Source: an uncultured Collinsella sp.
GTDB taxonomy: Bacteria > Actinomycetota > Coriobacteriia > Coriobacteriales > Coriobacteriaceae
NCBI GenBank assembly: GCA_902465115.1
Contig: CABQMC010000020.1
Coordinates: 1-13,565, forward strand
Direction: 5' to 3'
Length of the DNA stretch: 13,565 nucleotides
Below are positions 6,472 to 13,565 of this stretch, one piece after another. The stretch's first letter is position 1, and every line of letters starts with the position of its first letter. Both the position numbers and the translations under genes were made by a program. The notes under the pieces were generated by a model. That model saw only the letters and a list, made by a program, of their open reading frames with translations. It made no database searches and was not told the origin of the DNA.

Positions 6472-8055
6472 ATGGGAAAGAAACTCGATAAGAAGGCCCA
6501 GGCCGCCGTGGCAAAGGCTGCCAAGGGCGTCAAGGCTGCTAAAGTCGACAAGGCCGTCAAAAAGTTCCGCAAACTCGAGGGCAAGCTGTGGACTCGCGAG
6601 TACCTGCTCAAGATTGCCGAGTTCGATGGAGCGACGATTGCTCCTGCCAACGGCGCTGCCGCCCGTGCCGACGCCATGGGCACGCTTGCCGGCGAGCATC
6701 ACAAGCTCCTGACCAGCAAAAAGTCTGTCGAACTTGTGCACTCGCTGGCACGCGAAACCGTCGCCGGCGGCAAGATCGACAACCCGCAGCTGCTCGACGA
6801 GATCCGCGTGCTCGGCCGCGACCAGCGCGAGGCAAGCGTCATCCCCACCGAGGAGGCCGAGGCCTGGACCAGGCTCACCTGCGAGGCCGATGCCGTGTGG
6901 CACAAGGCCAAGACGGCCAACGACTGGGCGAGTTTTGAGCCCTATGTGGATAAAATCGTCGCCCAACTTAAGCATCAGGCCGAACTCATGGACCCCAAGC
7001 GCGACCCATACGATGTTTGGCTCGACCAGTACGAGCGCGGCCTTTCTGCCGAGAGCTTCGATGCGTTTTGCGATGAGGTCAAGGCGACGGTCGTGCCGCT
7101 CGTGCACGCTATCGGCGAGCGCGGCCAGCAGCCCGCTGCCGACTTTTTGCACGCCCGCGTGCCCGAGGCCGCCCAGCGCGCCATGAGCTTCGACCTTATG
7201 AAGCTCGTCGGCCTGAACCTGAACGACACCACGCTTGCCTTTACCGAGCACCCGTTTAGCGAGGGCTTTGCCGTGGGTGACGCGCGCATCGCGACACACA
7301 TCTACGAGGACGATTGCATCTCCAACGTCTACAGCATCATCCACGAAGCGGGACACGCCATGTACGAGCTGGGCGTCAATCCCGCCTATGCGCGCACCTG
7401 TCTTGAGGGCGGCACCTCCATGGGCATCCACGAGAGCCAGAGCCGCTTTTTCGAGAACACCGTAGGTCGCAGCCGCGCCTTTATGGGACCGCTGCTCGAG
7501 GTGCTGCGCCGTCACGCACCCGAGGTCTACGGCGACGTCGACGAGGACACGCTCTACCACGCCGTGAACATCGCGCAGCCTTCGCTGATCCGCACCGAGG
7601 CCGACGAGCTCACCTATCCGCTGCACGTTATGGTGCGCTACGAGATCGAGCGCATGCTGTTTGCCGGCGAGGCCACAGCCAAGGATATCCCCGCGCTTTG
7701 GAACCGCTTCATGGATGAGTACCTGGGCATTCCCGTTCCCGACGACACGCACGGCTGCCTACAGGATACGCACTGGAGCGGCGGCTCGTTTGGCTACTTC
7801 CCCACCTATGCGCTGGGCAGCGCCTACGACGCCATGTTTGTGCCGGCCATGTGCCGCGACGGTGTCGACCTCAACGGCGCCTGTGCGAGCGGCGACCTGA
7901 CACCCGTCCGCGCCTGGCTGGGCGAGCACATTTGGCAGTGGGGCCGCGCCAAGGACGCGCCGGAGCTCATCAAGGGCGCGTGCGGCATGGCGTTCGATGC
8001 CCGCTACTACTGCAGCTACCTGCAGGACAAGTTCACCACGCTCTACGAGCTGTAA
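6472..8055 (+). CDS. M32 family zinc metallocarboxypeptidase (carboxypeptidase Taq type)
   Basis: A 527-residue, mainly alpha-helical cytoplasmic enzyme that removes C-terminal residues from peptides, using one divalent metal. The zinc motif His291-Glu-Ala-Gly-His295 is present. The third ligand, Glu321, lies in Gly-Ile-His-Glu-Ser-Gln-Ser, 30 residues after the first His, the spacing known for the family. Other M32 hallmarks are Ile-Arg-Thr-Glu-Ala-Asp-Glu-Leu-Thr-Tyr-Pro-Leu-His and His-Trp-Ser-Gly-Gly-Ser-Phe-Gly-Tyr-Phe-Pro. There is no signal peptide. About 30 Lys/Ala-rich residues precede the usual N-terminus. AAGGA 6 nt before ATG supports this start. It is a single gene, divergent from pheS, with its own terminator. 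It probably recycles peptides; the substrate is unknown. Confidence 0.94.
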   Translation: MGKKLDKKAQAAVAKAAKGVKAAKVDKAVKKFRKLEGKLWTREYLLKIAEFDGATIAPANGAAARADAMGTLAGEHHKLLTSKKSVELVHSLARETVAGGKIDNPQLLDEIRVLGRDQREASVIPTEEAEAWTRLTCEADAVWHKAKTANDWASFEPYVDKIVAQLKHQAELMDPKRDPYDVWLDQYERGLSAESFDAFCDEVKATVVPLVHAIGERGQQPAADFLHARVPEAAQRAMSFDLMKLVGLNLNDTTLAFTEHPFSEGFAVGDARIATHIYEDDCISNVYSIIHEAGHAMYELGVNPAYARTCLEGGTSMGIHESQSRFFENTVGRSRAFMGPLLEVLRRHAPEVYGDVDEDTLYHAVNIAQPSLIRTEADELTYPLHVMVRYEIERMLFAGEATAKDIPALWNRFMDEYLGIPVPDDTHGCLQDTHWSGGSFGYFPTYALGSAYDAMFVPAMCRDGVDLNGACASGDLTPVRAWLGEHIWQWGRAKDAPELIKGACGMAFDARYYCSYLQDKFTTLYEL

Positions 8056-8077
8056 GGCATAACCGACACGTCAACGC

Positions 8078-8119
8078 AAAGGGGACGCCGCGGAACCAAT
8101 CCGCAGCGTCCCCTTTTTT
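8078..8119 (+). terminator. Strong intrinsic terminator of the M32 carboxypeptidase gene
   Basis: AAGGGGACGC pairs with GCGTCCCCTT, continued after one mismatch by GCGGA/TCCGC, around a 5-nt loop. Six T residues end the structure. It begins 23 nt after the stop codon. Confidence 0.95.
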
Positions 8120-8120
8120 C

Positions 8121-8148
8121 ACCCAATAACTAGGTACCCAATGACTAG
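8121..8148. repeat. Two-copy short tandem repeat
   Basis: Two 13-nt units (8121-8133 and 8136-8148) of the form ACCCAATRACTAG are separated by GT. They differ at one position. The repeat lies directly after the M32 terminator. No function is evident; it could be a protein-binding pair or a chance duplication. Confidence 0.6.
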
Positions 8149-8182
8149 TTCGTTGACGCTAATGTCTTGGCAACGTCAGCGA

Positions 8183-8281
8183 AAACGGCCCCAAGCGAGC
8201 AAGGTGACGTGAAATGAAAGGGCGCTGACCTTCTGGTCGCGCCCTTGAAATTGAACGTCAGATTGCCGCTTGGGGCCGTTT
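8183..8281. repeat. 99-bp palindromic element between M32 gene and glmM
   Basis: Perfect 15-nt terminal inverted repeats, AAACGGCCCCAAGCG (8183-8197) and its reverse complement (8267-8281), enclose further nested pairing. GCAA/TTGC and TGACGT/ACGTCA form a middle stem. AAGGGCGC/GCGCCCTT plus GACC/GGTC form an inner stem with loop TTCT (8231-8234). The whole element can fold into one long hairpin. In the glmM direction four U residues follow the outer arm, so it might act as a terminator, but it is far larger than needed. Its size equals that of the element at 4787-4885 and part of its end sequence resembles it. Confidence 0.7.
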
Positions 8282-8293
8282 GCAGCGTCGAGC

Positions 8294-8323
8294 AGCTACG
8301 CGGTTTGGTAAAACCGCGTAGCT
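8294..8323 (-). other. Perfect 13-bp stem-loop overlapping the glmM stop codon
   Basis: AGCTACGCGGTTT and its exact reverse complement flank a 4-nt loop. One arm contains two bases of the glmM stop codon (8322-8324). No U run follows on the minus strand, so it is not a textbook terminator. It may serve as an mRNA 3'-end stabiliser. Confidence 0.65.
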
Positions 8324-9653
8324 ATAAAGCCTCGAGCGCGGCGGCGATGCGCTTCATGGCGGCATCGGCAGATGCTTGGTCGGGCGCCTCGGCCAGCACG
8401 CGGATAACCGACTCGGTTCCGCTCTTGCGCACGAGCACGCGGCCCTCGCCTGCCAGCGCAACCTCGGCCTCGGCGATGGCGTTCTGCACGCCCATGTTCT
8501 CGAGCGCGGCGTCCTTGTCCGCCACGCGCACGGCCACCTGCGCCTGCGGCAGCAGCTTGCACGGAGCCGTGAGCTGCGAGAGCGTCTCGCGCTCGGCACG
8601 AATCACTTCCATCACGCGCAGCGAGGTCATAATGCCGTCGCCCGTGCGCTCGATATCGCCAAAGATCGTATGGCCCGTCTGCTCGCCGCCCAGGCTGTAG
8701 CCGCCCTCGCGCATCTTGGCATACACGTGACGGTCGCCCACGCCGCTGGTCACGGCGCTCAGACCGGCAAGCTCCAACGACTTGATCAGGCCAAAGTTGC
8801 TGGCAATCGTCGGCACCACGGTACCGCCCGAAAGGCGACCGTGCTTGTTCAGATACACGCCGCACACGTACAGGATCTGGTCGCCGTCTACCACGCGACC
8901 GCGCTCATCCACGGCCAGGCAGCGGTCGGCATCGCCATCGTAGGCAAAACCCACGTCCAGGCCCTGCTCCACCACATGGCGCTGCAGACGCTCCATATGC
9001 GTGGAGCCGCAGTCGACGTTGATGTTAAAGCCATCGGGCGCGGCATTGATCACGCGCACGTCGGCACCGAGCGCGTCAAACACCGGCTTGGCCACCGAGG
9101 AAGCCGAGCCGTTGGCGCAGTCGATACCGATCTTGACGCCCTGCAGCGAAAAGTTCGCACTTGCAATGAGCGAAGCAATGTAGCGGTTGCGGCCCTGCAT
9201 GTAGTCCACCGTGGCACCGATGTGGTTGCCCGTGGCCAGCGGAACTTCGCTCTTGCCATCGATGTAGTCCTCGATGAGCTCCAGCACGTCCTCGTCCATC
9301 TTAAAGCCGTCGCTGTTGACGAGCTTAATGCCGTTATCGCAAAACGGGTTGTGGCTCGCGCTGATCATGATGCCGCAATCGAAGCAGCCTTCCACAGTCT
9401 GATGCGCTACGCCCGGCGTGGGGATCACGTGCAGCATATAGGCGTCCGCACCGCTCGCGACCAGGCCGCTCACCAGCGCCGCCTCGAACATATAGCTCGA
9501 GCGACGCGTGTCCTTGCCCACGATGACGCGTGCCTTGCGCTCGCGGTTGGCGCCGTAATACCAGCCCACAAAACGGCCAATCTTATAAGCGTGCTCTACC
9601 GTCAGCCCAACGTTGGCCTCACCGCGAAAGCCGTCGGTGCCAAAGTACTTCAT
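8322..9653 (-). CDS. glmM: Phosphoglucosamine mutase
   Basis: A 443-residue cytoplasmic enzyme that interconverts glucosamine-6-phosphate and glucosamine-1-phosphate, the step feeding UDP-GlcNAc for peptidoglycan. It starts Met-Lys-Tyr-Phe-Gly-Thr-Asp-Gly-Phe-Arg-Gly, as GlmM proteins do. The phosphorylated serine is Ser100 in Ser-Ala-Ser-His-Asn-Pro. The Mg loop Asp239-Gly-Asp-Ala-Asp-Arg244 follows. Sugar recognition is at Gly-Glu-Gln-Thr-Gly-His (323-328), which marks GlmM rather than phosphomannomutase. The phosphate-binding Arg-Lys-Ser-Gly-Thr-Glu-Ser is at 409-415. Length is normal and all four domains are complete. AAGGAGAG lies 4 nt before ATG. It is 83 nt downstream of the DUF4012 gene in the same direction, with a hairpin between them, so co-transcription is uncertain. 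Confidence 0.97.
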   Translation of the reverse strand: MKYFGTDGFRGEANVGLTVEHAYKIGRFVGWYYGANRERKARVIVGKDTRRSSYMFEAALVSGLVASGADAYMLHVIPTPGVAHQTVEGCFDCGIMISASHNPFCDNGIKLVNSDGFKMDEDVLELIEDYIDGKSEVPLATGNHIGATVDYMQGRNRYIASLIASANFSLQGVKIGIDCANGSASSVAKPVFDALGADVRVINAAPDGFNINVDCGSTHMERLQRHVVEQGLDVGFAYDGDADRCLAVDERGRVVDGDQILYVCGVYLNKHGRLSGGTVVPTIASNFGLIKSLELAGLSAVTSGVGDRHVYAKMREGGYSLGGEQTGHTIFGDIERTGDGIMTSLRVMEVIRAERETLSQLTAPCKLLPQAQVAVRVADKDAALENMGVQNAIAEAEVALAGEGRVLVRKSGTESVIRVLAEAPDQASADAAMKRIAAALEAL

Positions 9654-9666
9654 GCGCTCTCCTTAC

Positions 9667-9703
9667 AAAATAGGGGCGAACAGATTGCCTGTCCGCCCCA
9701 AAA
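9667..9703 (-). terminator. Hairpin between the DUF4012 gene and glmM, possible weak terminator
   Basis: On the minus strand GGGGCG/CGCCCC, one mismatch, then ACAG/CTGT enclose a 5-nt loop (9673-9699). TATTTT follows and TTTT precedes. It begins 34 nt after the DUF4012 stop and ends a few bases before the glmM Shine-Dalgarno. It could attenuate read-through into glmM or mark the end of the upstream transcript. Confidence 0.5.
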
Positions 9704-9736
9704 TGGTACTCGATTATCTGCGCTACCAGAAAAACC

Positions 9737-12049
9737 CTACGCCGACGCGCTGTCGCGAGCCGCCTGGCATGTAGGAGTCTGACGCAGCGTAAGCGGCTTG
9801 TCCCCCGCCTCGGCCGACGTGGTCAGCGTATACGTGATCGTCGTCGTCTCGCCAGCATGCAGGTCAACGGTGCCCGAATAGAAGGGGATTCCATGCCACG
9901 TAGCGGCGCCAAGACCAAACTGGGTGCCCTCGACGGTCAGATCAGTAATGTTGCCGCCCGTCGGGGCAAACAGTGAGACATTCAGACGCTCGTCGTCACG
10001 CGCGGCATCGGGTGCGCTCGCCGCAACGTAGTCGGGCAGCTTGCCAGCCTCCTCCTGCGTCATGATGTTCGTCAGGGTAACGGTGATGCGATAGGAGCAC
10101 GTGCCGTCACCGTTCTTGATGCCCTGGCCAATCTGCGTATCGGCGTTCAGATACCAGTCGAGCTTGGAGAAGCTCAGGTTGTTAAAGTAAACGCCGGCAA
10201 CAGGATCGGCACTCGGGTCATCCGGATCGGGCAGCGAAGCGTCAATGCCCGTCTCTTTGATGGCATTCTGCTCATCATCGTTTCTCATCCACGCGATCAG
10301 ACGGCCCTCTTCGGCACCGCGCTCAACGGCGCTGACAAGCTTCGTAACATCGACATCGCCGATACCGCCAAGGATCTTGTCGAAGGCAGCGCTGGCGACG
10401 GATGCAAAGATGCCGTCCGACTCCTCGACCGGATAGTTCCAGTACACATCGTGCATGAGGGCCTTTGCGGCGTTGGTGCCGTCGACAACCGTTCCGTCGG
10501 GCAGCGAGACATTACCGACCAGGCCCAGCAGATACTGCAGGAACACCGGGTCGATACCGATGACGCCATCAACGTCCTGTCCATACTGGGACTTCCACAG
10601 CGCGGCGACACGCTGCGAGTTGCGGGGCCAATCAGGCGAATAGGTATTGCCCGAGTTGTACAGGTTACTGTGGTTGCCGAACAGCGCCTCATCCTCTTCG
10701 TCGACGCTCTCGACTGCCTCATCCTCGCTGAGTCCAATGCGGGGAACAAACTCGCCAATCGACATCTGGCCGTCAGTGACCGAAATCAGGCCCTGCGAAC
10801 CGCCAAAGCCGCCGCAAGCACGAATCTCGACGTTGTTCATGGCGTACATAAGGTAGTTGCGCGTCTGGCCGTTGGCGCCGAGCATCTGGGGGAGGACGGG
10901 GGCGACCTTCTCCGCCGCGTCAACCGCGCCGTTGAGGGTGGCAAAGCCGTCCTTGGCCTTATCGACCAGCTCGGTCACCTGGGAAATATGAGTATCGCCA
11001 ATGCCCTGGACCTTCTCGTTGGCGCTCTTGAACACCTTCGAGCTGCTGGAAAGCGAATCGGCGACCGCCTGCAGCGCGGACACGTTAATCATGCCGTCCT
11101 GGAACAGCTTGCCGGGCGTAGCCTGCGAAAGGTTATCGGCCATGGGAACCAGCGCATTGCTCGAGACATCGGACAGGGCGTCAATCATGGTGCGGGCTGC
11201 GTTGATGTCACTGCCATACACCGGGATAAACGAAGCCGCCGTCCACAGCGGGCTCGAAGTCTCCGCCTTCATGCTGTCGCAGAGCTCATCGATCTTCTTC
11301 GCGTCGTCAGGCAGCGTCGAAAAATCGCCCGACGTGACCTTGTCCTTAAGGCCACCGACGATCTCGACAGCCTCCTTCGCTTCGCTCTTTACGGTCTTTG
11401 CCGAGTTAAGCAGCATAAAGCCGCTTGCGCCAAGCGCAACGAGAAGCACCGCGACTACAGCGGCAATAATGGCGCCGGTGTGACGCTTTTTGCGCTCGCC
11501 CTTGCGATGGCGATGACGGACCAGACCGTCAGAGGTCGAACTCGACGAAGCATCGCTACCGTAGTTCAAGCCAAAATCGTAATAATCTTCCTTGGAACCC
11601 GAGCCCGCAAACTCGGCACCGCTATCATCCAGGCGGGCGAACGTGCCAGTCTCGGAGGCGCCGGTGTAGATCGTGCCAAGGTTACCCGTAAGCCCCGCGC
11701 CACCGGCAGAGGGAGTATTGTTGGCGGCCTTGCCGGCATTAACGTTGCCGGCAGCATTCGCGGCGTTGGCAGCACCTGCGTTGTTCGCAGGCACCGAAGG
11801 AGCCCCGCTCGGCTGCGACGCGGAGGTTGCACCGCCCGCAAAGACATTCCCTCTTGCACGGCCGGTCTTTTTTGCCTTTTGAGACTGCTCGTACAGAGCG
11901 GTGAACATCGCCGTCTCGCCCGGGGACACGCGCTTACCGGAACCGCCCTGTCCAGCGCCGCCCGGCGTGCCGGCCTTACCAGCCCCGTTCGGACGCGGCG
12001 GAACTGCAGGACGGCCGCTATCGCTGCCCTTAAAGTGATTACCAGCCAT
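9737..12049 (-). CDS. DUF4012 domain-containing single-pass membrane protein
   Basis: A 770-residue protein of unknown function. Residues 1-175 are low-complexity, rich in Gly, Ala, Asn and Ser, and predicted to be cytoplasmic. A cluster of His, Arg and Lys (178-190) precedes one membrane helix at about 192-214, giving a type II orientation with about 555 residues outside the cell. The DUF4012 hallmark is Arg-Asn-Tyr-Leu-Met-Tyr-Ala-Met-Asn-Asn-Val-Glu-Ile-Arg at 397-410, followed by Gly-Gly-Phe-Gly-Gly-Ser-Gln-Gly. A highly acidic segment lies at 441-455. The frame extends to a TTG at 12076, but ATG at 12049 has GAGGA 7 nt upstream and is preferred. Neighbours are glmM downstream and an EamA permease upstream. 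DUF4012 proteins occur with surface-polysaccharide genes in some actinobacteria, so a cell-envelope role is plausible but unproven. Confidence 0.85.
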   Translation of the reverse strand: MAGNHFKGSDSGRPAVPPRPNGAGKAGTPGGAGQGGSGKRVSPGETAMFTALYEQSQKAKKTGRARGNVFAGGATSASQPSGAPSVPANNAGAANAANAAGNVNAGKAANNTPSAGGAGLTGNLGTIYTGASETGTFARLDDSGAEFAGSGSKEDYYDFGLNYGSDASSSSTSDGLVRHRHRKGERKKRHTGAIIAAVVAVLLVALGASGFMLLNSAKTVKSEAKEAVEIVGGLKDKVTSGDFSTLPDDAKKIDELCDSMKAETSSPLWTAASFIPVYGSDINAARTMIDALSDVSSNALVPMADNLSQATPGKLFQDGMINVSALQAVADSLSSSSKVFKSANEKVQGIGDTHISQVTELVDKAKDGFATLNGAVDAAEKVAPVLPQMLGANGQTRNYLMYAMNNVEIRACGGFGGSQGLISVTDGQMSIGEFVPRIGLSEDEAVESVDEEDEALFGNHSNLYNSGNTYSPDWPRNSQRVAALWKSQYGQDVDGVIGIDPVFLQYLLGLVGNVSLPDGTVVDGTNAAKALMHDVYWNYPVEESDGIFASVASAAFDKILGGIGDVDVTKLVSAVERGAEEGRLIAWMRNDDEQNAIKETGIDASLPDPDDPSADPVAGVYFNNLSFSKLDWYLNADTQIGQGIKNGDGTCSYRITVTLTNIMTQEEAGKLPDYVAASAPDAARDDERLNVSLFAPTGGNITDLTVEGTQFGLGAATWHGIPFYSGTVDLHAGETTTITYTLTTSAEAGDKPLTLRQTPTCQAARDSASA

Positions 12050-12198
12050 AAAGAAATCCTCGCAATTGAGTCGCAATGAAAAAGTCCATAACGTTACTAG
12101 TTTATGGCATTTTGAGCATCGACAGCTAAACTCCAGACACGGACGTCAATTGGCGAAAATGCGGCACAACACCTTTTCCGTCTTGGCGGCGGCGTCAA

Positions 12199-13221
12199 CT
12201 ACACCGTGAGGAACATCATCACGATGATCATGGCAAAGCCGATAAGGTCGGTCGGCAAAAACACCGTACCCAGCATAACGGCGCTGGTGATGGTCGCCGA
12301 AACCGGCTCCACAGTTCCGATGAGGCTCGCACGTACCGAGCCGATGTCCTTAACGCCCTGCATATAGAGCATGTAAGCAAAAAACGAGCCGATAACCACG
12401 AACACCGCGAGCGCCTCGACGCCGGCAGCGTCGAGCGCCGGCATATGCGCCCAGGGCTGCACGAAGACGCACGAGACCACGCCCGCCGTGAGCATTGCCG
12501 AACCCGTGACGATGGGGCTGCCGTATTCGGGCAGGATCTTGGCGGGAATCACCGCCATACACGCGGCGCTGACCGCACACATAAGACCTGCTGCCAGGCC
12601 AAGCGGCGAAATATTCAGGCTGGTAGGGTCGCCGCCGGTGGCAATTAAAAAGGTTCCACCCAGAGCCAGGCCAATGCCGATGACTTCGCGAGTACGCGGC
12701 ATGCGGCGATCGGTCACGCAGGCGTAGCCCATGATGATAACGAGCTGCAGGCACTGGAGCACCGTCGCGGTTCCGGCGTTCGTCAGGCGCACGGCCGAAA
12801 GATAGCAAAACTGGTTGAACAGCAGGCCAAAGGCGGTAAAGAGCAGCAGCTGCTTGCGATCGGCGGGTGTGGTCCAGAGCTTAACCAGGCGCTCGCGGTC
12901 GCGCGTAACAACCACGGCCATAAAGAGTAGACCGGCGAGAATCTGACGCACGCTCATAAGCCACAGCGTATCGACATGGTAGGTATCGAACAAAAAACTC
13001 GCGCTGGTGCCCGAGAAGCCCCAAAACGAACCGCCCACCAGCGTAGCCAAGACGCCCGTGATCATCTTGCGCGTCGAAGCGCTGTTCAGGCGGTCGCGCC
13101 ATGCGCGACGGGTGTTGCGGCTGAGCTCGTCGGTGCCCTCGGGCACATCAATGTTCGATATATCGGTCATCGGCACCGAAGCCCCTGCGCCTTCGACCTG
13201 CTCGACACACTCTTTGCTCAT
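12199..13221 (-). CDS. EamA-family (drug/metabolite superfamily) transporter
   Basis: A 340-residue inner-membrane permease with ten predicted helices arranged as two EamA repeats (about 55-195 and 205-340). The first repeat shows Gly-Gly-Ser-Phe-Trp-Gly-Phe-Ser-Gly and the second Gly-Thr-Val-Glu-Pro-Val-Ser-Ala, the Glu-Pro motif common near the end of EamA proteins. About 50 hydrophilic residues precede helix 1, and the chain stops immediately after helix 10 with almost no tail. GGGGGAG lies 5 nt before the ATG; Met18 (13170) is a weaker alternative start. The substrate cannot be inferred; family members export metabolites or amino acids. The DUF4012 gene follows after 149 nt without a clear terminator. 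The tRNA-Val gene is divergent. Confidence 0.88.
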   Translation of the reverse strand: MSKECVEQVEGAGASVPMTDISNIDVPEGTDELSRNTRRAWRDRLNSASTRKMITGVLATLVGGSFWGFSGTSASFLFDTYHVDTLWLMSVRQILAGLLFMAVVVTRDRERLVKLWTTPADRKQLLLFTAFGLLFNQFCYLSAVRLTNAGTATVLQCLQLVIIMGYACVTDRRMPRTREVIGIGLALGGTFLIATGGDPTSLNISPLGLAAGLMCAVSAACMAVIPAKILPEYGSPIVTGSAMLTAGVVSCVFVQPWAHMPALDAAGVEALAVFVVIGSFFAYMLYMQGVKDIGSVRASLIGTVEPVSATITSAVMLGTVFLPTDLIGFAMIIVMMFLTV

Positions 13222-13452
13222 TCCACTCCCCCGAAACAGCCTGGAAACAATTCGGCTTACCTTACCACGGCGAAGTCACCAGCTGGAGGCTTGTCCGCTT
13301 ATCGGTAGGACAATTCCGCAGGCGTCTTTCCATAGCTCGATACCGCAATGGCCTTGCATTATGCGACAGCCAAATCGCGGCAGCAGGCTCTTTTGAAATG
13401 GATATGGCAAAGCCCCCGAATTCCACAATGTAAGCGATTTTTAAAAATGTTC
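13222..13452. other. Intergenic region without a recognised gene
   Basis: This stretch lies between the EamA start and the tRNA promoter. I see only a short inverted repeat, TTGTCC/GGACAA (13291-13313). No convincing promoter for the EamA gene and no small coding frame with a ribosome site could be supported. Confidence 0.5.
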
Positions 13453-13481
13453 TTGCCACCGAGTTCAGGCTCCGTTATATT
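13453..13481 (+). promoter_or_regulatory. Promoter of tRNA-Val
   Basis: TTGCCA (13453-13458) and TATATT (13476-13481) are separated by exactly 17 nt, close to the sigma-70 consensus. Transcription would start near 13488, about 22 nt before the mature tRNA. Confidence 0.8.
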
Positions 13482-13510
13482 ATCCCTTGCGCGCTTGCGC
13501 ACCCTTGATC

Positions 13511-13565
13511 GGGCGTTTAGCTCAGGGGGAGAGCGCTTCCCTGACACGGAAGAGGTCAGAAGTTC
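13511..13565 (+). tRNA. tRNA-Val(GAC), 3' end cut by window edge
   Basis: The acceptor strand GGGCGTT is followed by TA. The D arm is GCTC/GAGC. The anticodon stem CTTCC/GGAAG encloses the loop CTGACAC, giving anticodon GAC (reads GUC and GUU, valine). The variable loop AGGTC and the first half of the T arm, ending in TTC, follow. The rest of the T arm and the acceptor 3' strand lie outside. Confidence 0.95.

Noticed and set aside
6328..7752. A 474-residue minus-strand frame over the M32 gene
   Set aside because: It is a shadow of the zinc peptidase, whose HExxH motif and ligand spacing are intact on the plus strand. It would also run over the T-box promoter region.
8376..9782. A 468-residue plus-strand frame over glmM
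   Set aside because: It is a shadow of glmM, with His/Ala/Val-rich composition typical of antisense high-GC frames.
12050..12076. TTG start giving nine extra residues on the DUF4012 protein
   Set aside because: The ATG at 12049 has GAGGA at proper spacing; the TTG has no clear ribosome site.
10451..12079. A 542-residue plus-strand frame over the DUF4012 gene
   Set aside because: It is antisense to a gene with a clear ribosome site, membrane helix and DUF4012 motif; no domains are recognisable in it.
13262..13459. 65-residue minus-strand frame upstream of the EamA gene
   Set aside because: No ribosome site or recognisable motif, and its start overlaps the tRNA-Val promoter on the other strand.
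1..13565. CRISPR arrays, insertion sequences, phage genes, toxin-antitoxin or defence systems
   Set aside because: I looked for regular spaced repeats, transposase or integrase motifs and small paired genes on both strands and found none; the window is mostly conserved core genes.

Overview
Organism. The window is high-GC with heavily biased codon third positions. Almost all reading runs right to left. Its gene content is a CbiM-type metal ECF transporter, a T-box-controlled pheS-pheT pair, an M32 carboxypeptidase, glmM, a DUF4012 membrane protein, an EamA transporter and tRNA-Val. This combination, in particular a transcription-terminating T-box in a high-GC genome, suggests a gut Coriobacteriia member, most likely Collinsella or a near relative. 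That assignment is inference from style and content, because no database search was possible. Layout, left to right. (1) 1-2007, minus strand: a metal uptake operon. It runs fused CbiM-CbiN, then CbiQ, then the first codons of what is probably the ATPase CbiO, which leaves the window. A 28-nt inverted repeat of the form GTGTTAC-N14-GTAACAC lies just after the predicted promoter and resembles a NikR operator, so nickel may be the regulated metal. (2) 2111-6338, minus strand: the phenylalanyl-tRNA synthetase operon. A T-box leader with a clear terminator and T-box sequence precedes pheS. pheS and pheT are separated by an unusual 184-nt gap that holds a 99-bp imperfect palindrome. A terminator hairpin follows pheT and overlaps the next operon's promoter. 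(3) 6472-8119, plus strand: a single M32 metallocarboxypeptidase gene, divergent from pheS, with a strong terminator. (4) 8120-8321: a convergent gap with a short tandem repeat, a second 99-bp palindrome and a 13-bp perfect stem that overlaps the glmM stop codon. (5) 8322-13221, minus strand: an EamA permease, a large DUF4012 single-pass membrane protein and phosphoglucosamine mutase GlmM, in transcription order. (6) 13453-13565, plus strand: a consensus-like promoter and the first 55 nt of tRNA-Val(GAC), cut by the window edge. How the parts relate. Most of the window is conserved housekeeping sequence: metal uptake, tRNA charging, peptide turnover, and cell-wall precursor supply (GlmM makes glucosamine-1-phosphate for UDP-GlcNAc). 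I found no CRISPR array, insertion sequence, prophage, toxin-antitoxin pair or defence island. The less ordinary content is regulatory and structural: the NikR-like operator, the T-box leader, and two equal-sized palindromic elements with partly similar termini that may belong to a dispersed repeat family. The DUF4012 protein is the only large gene of unknown function.
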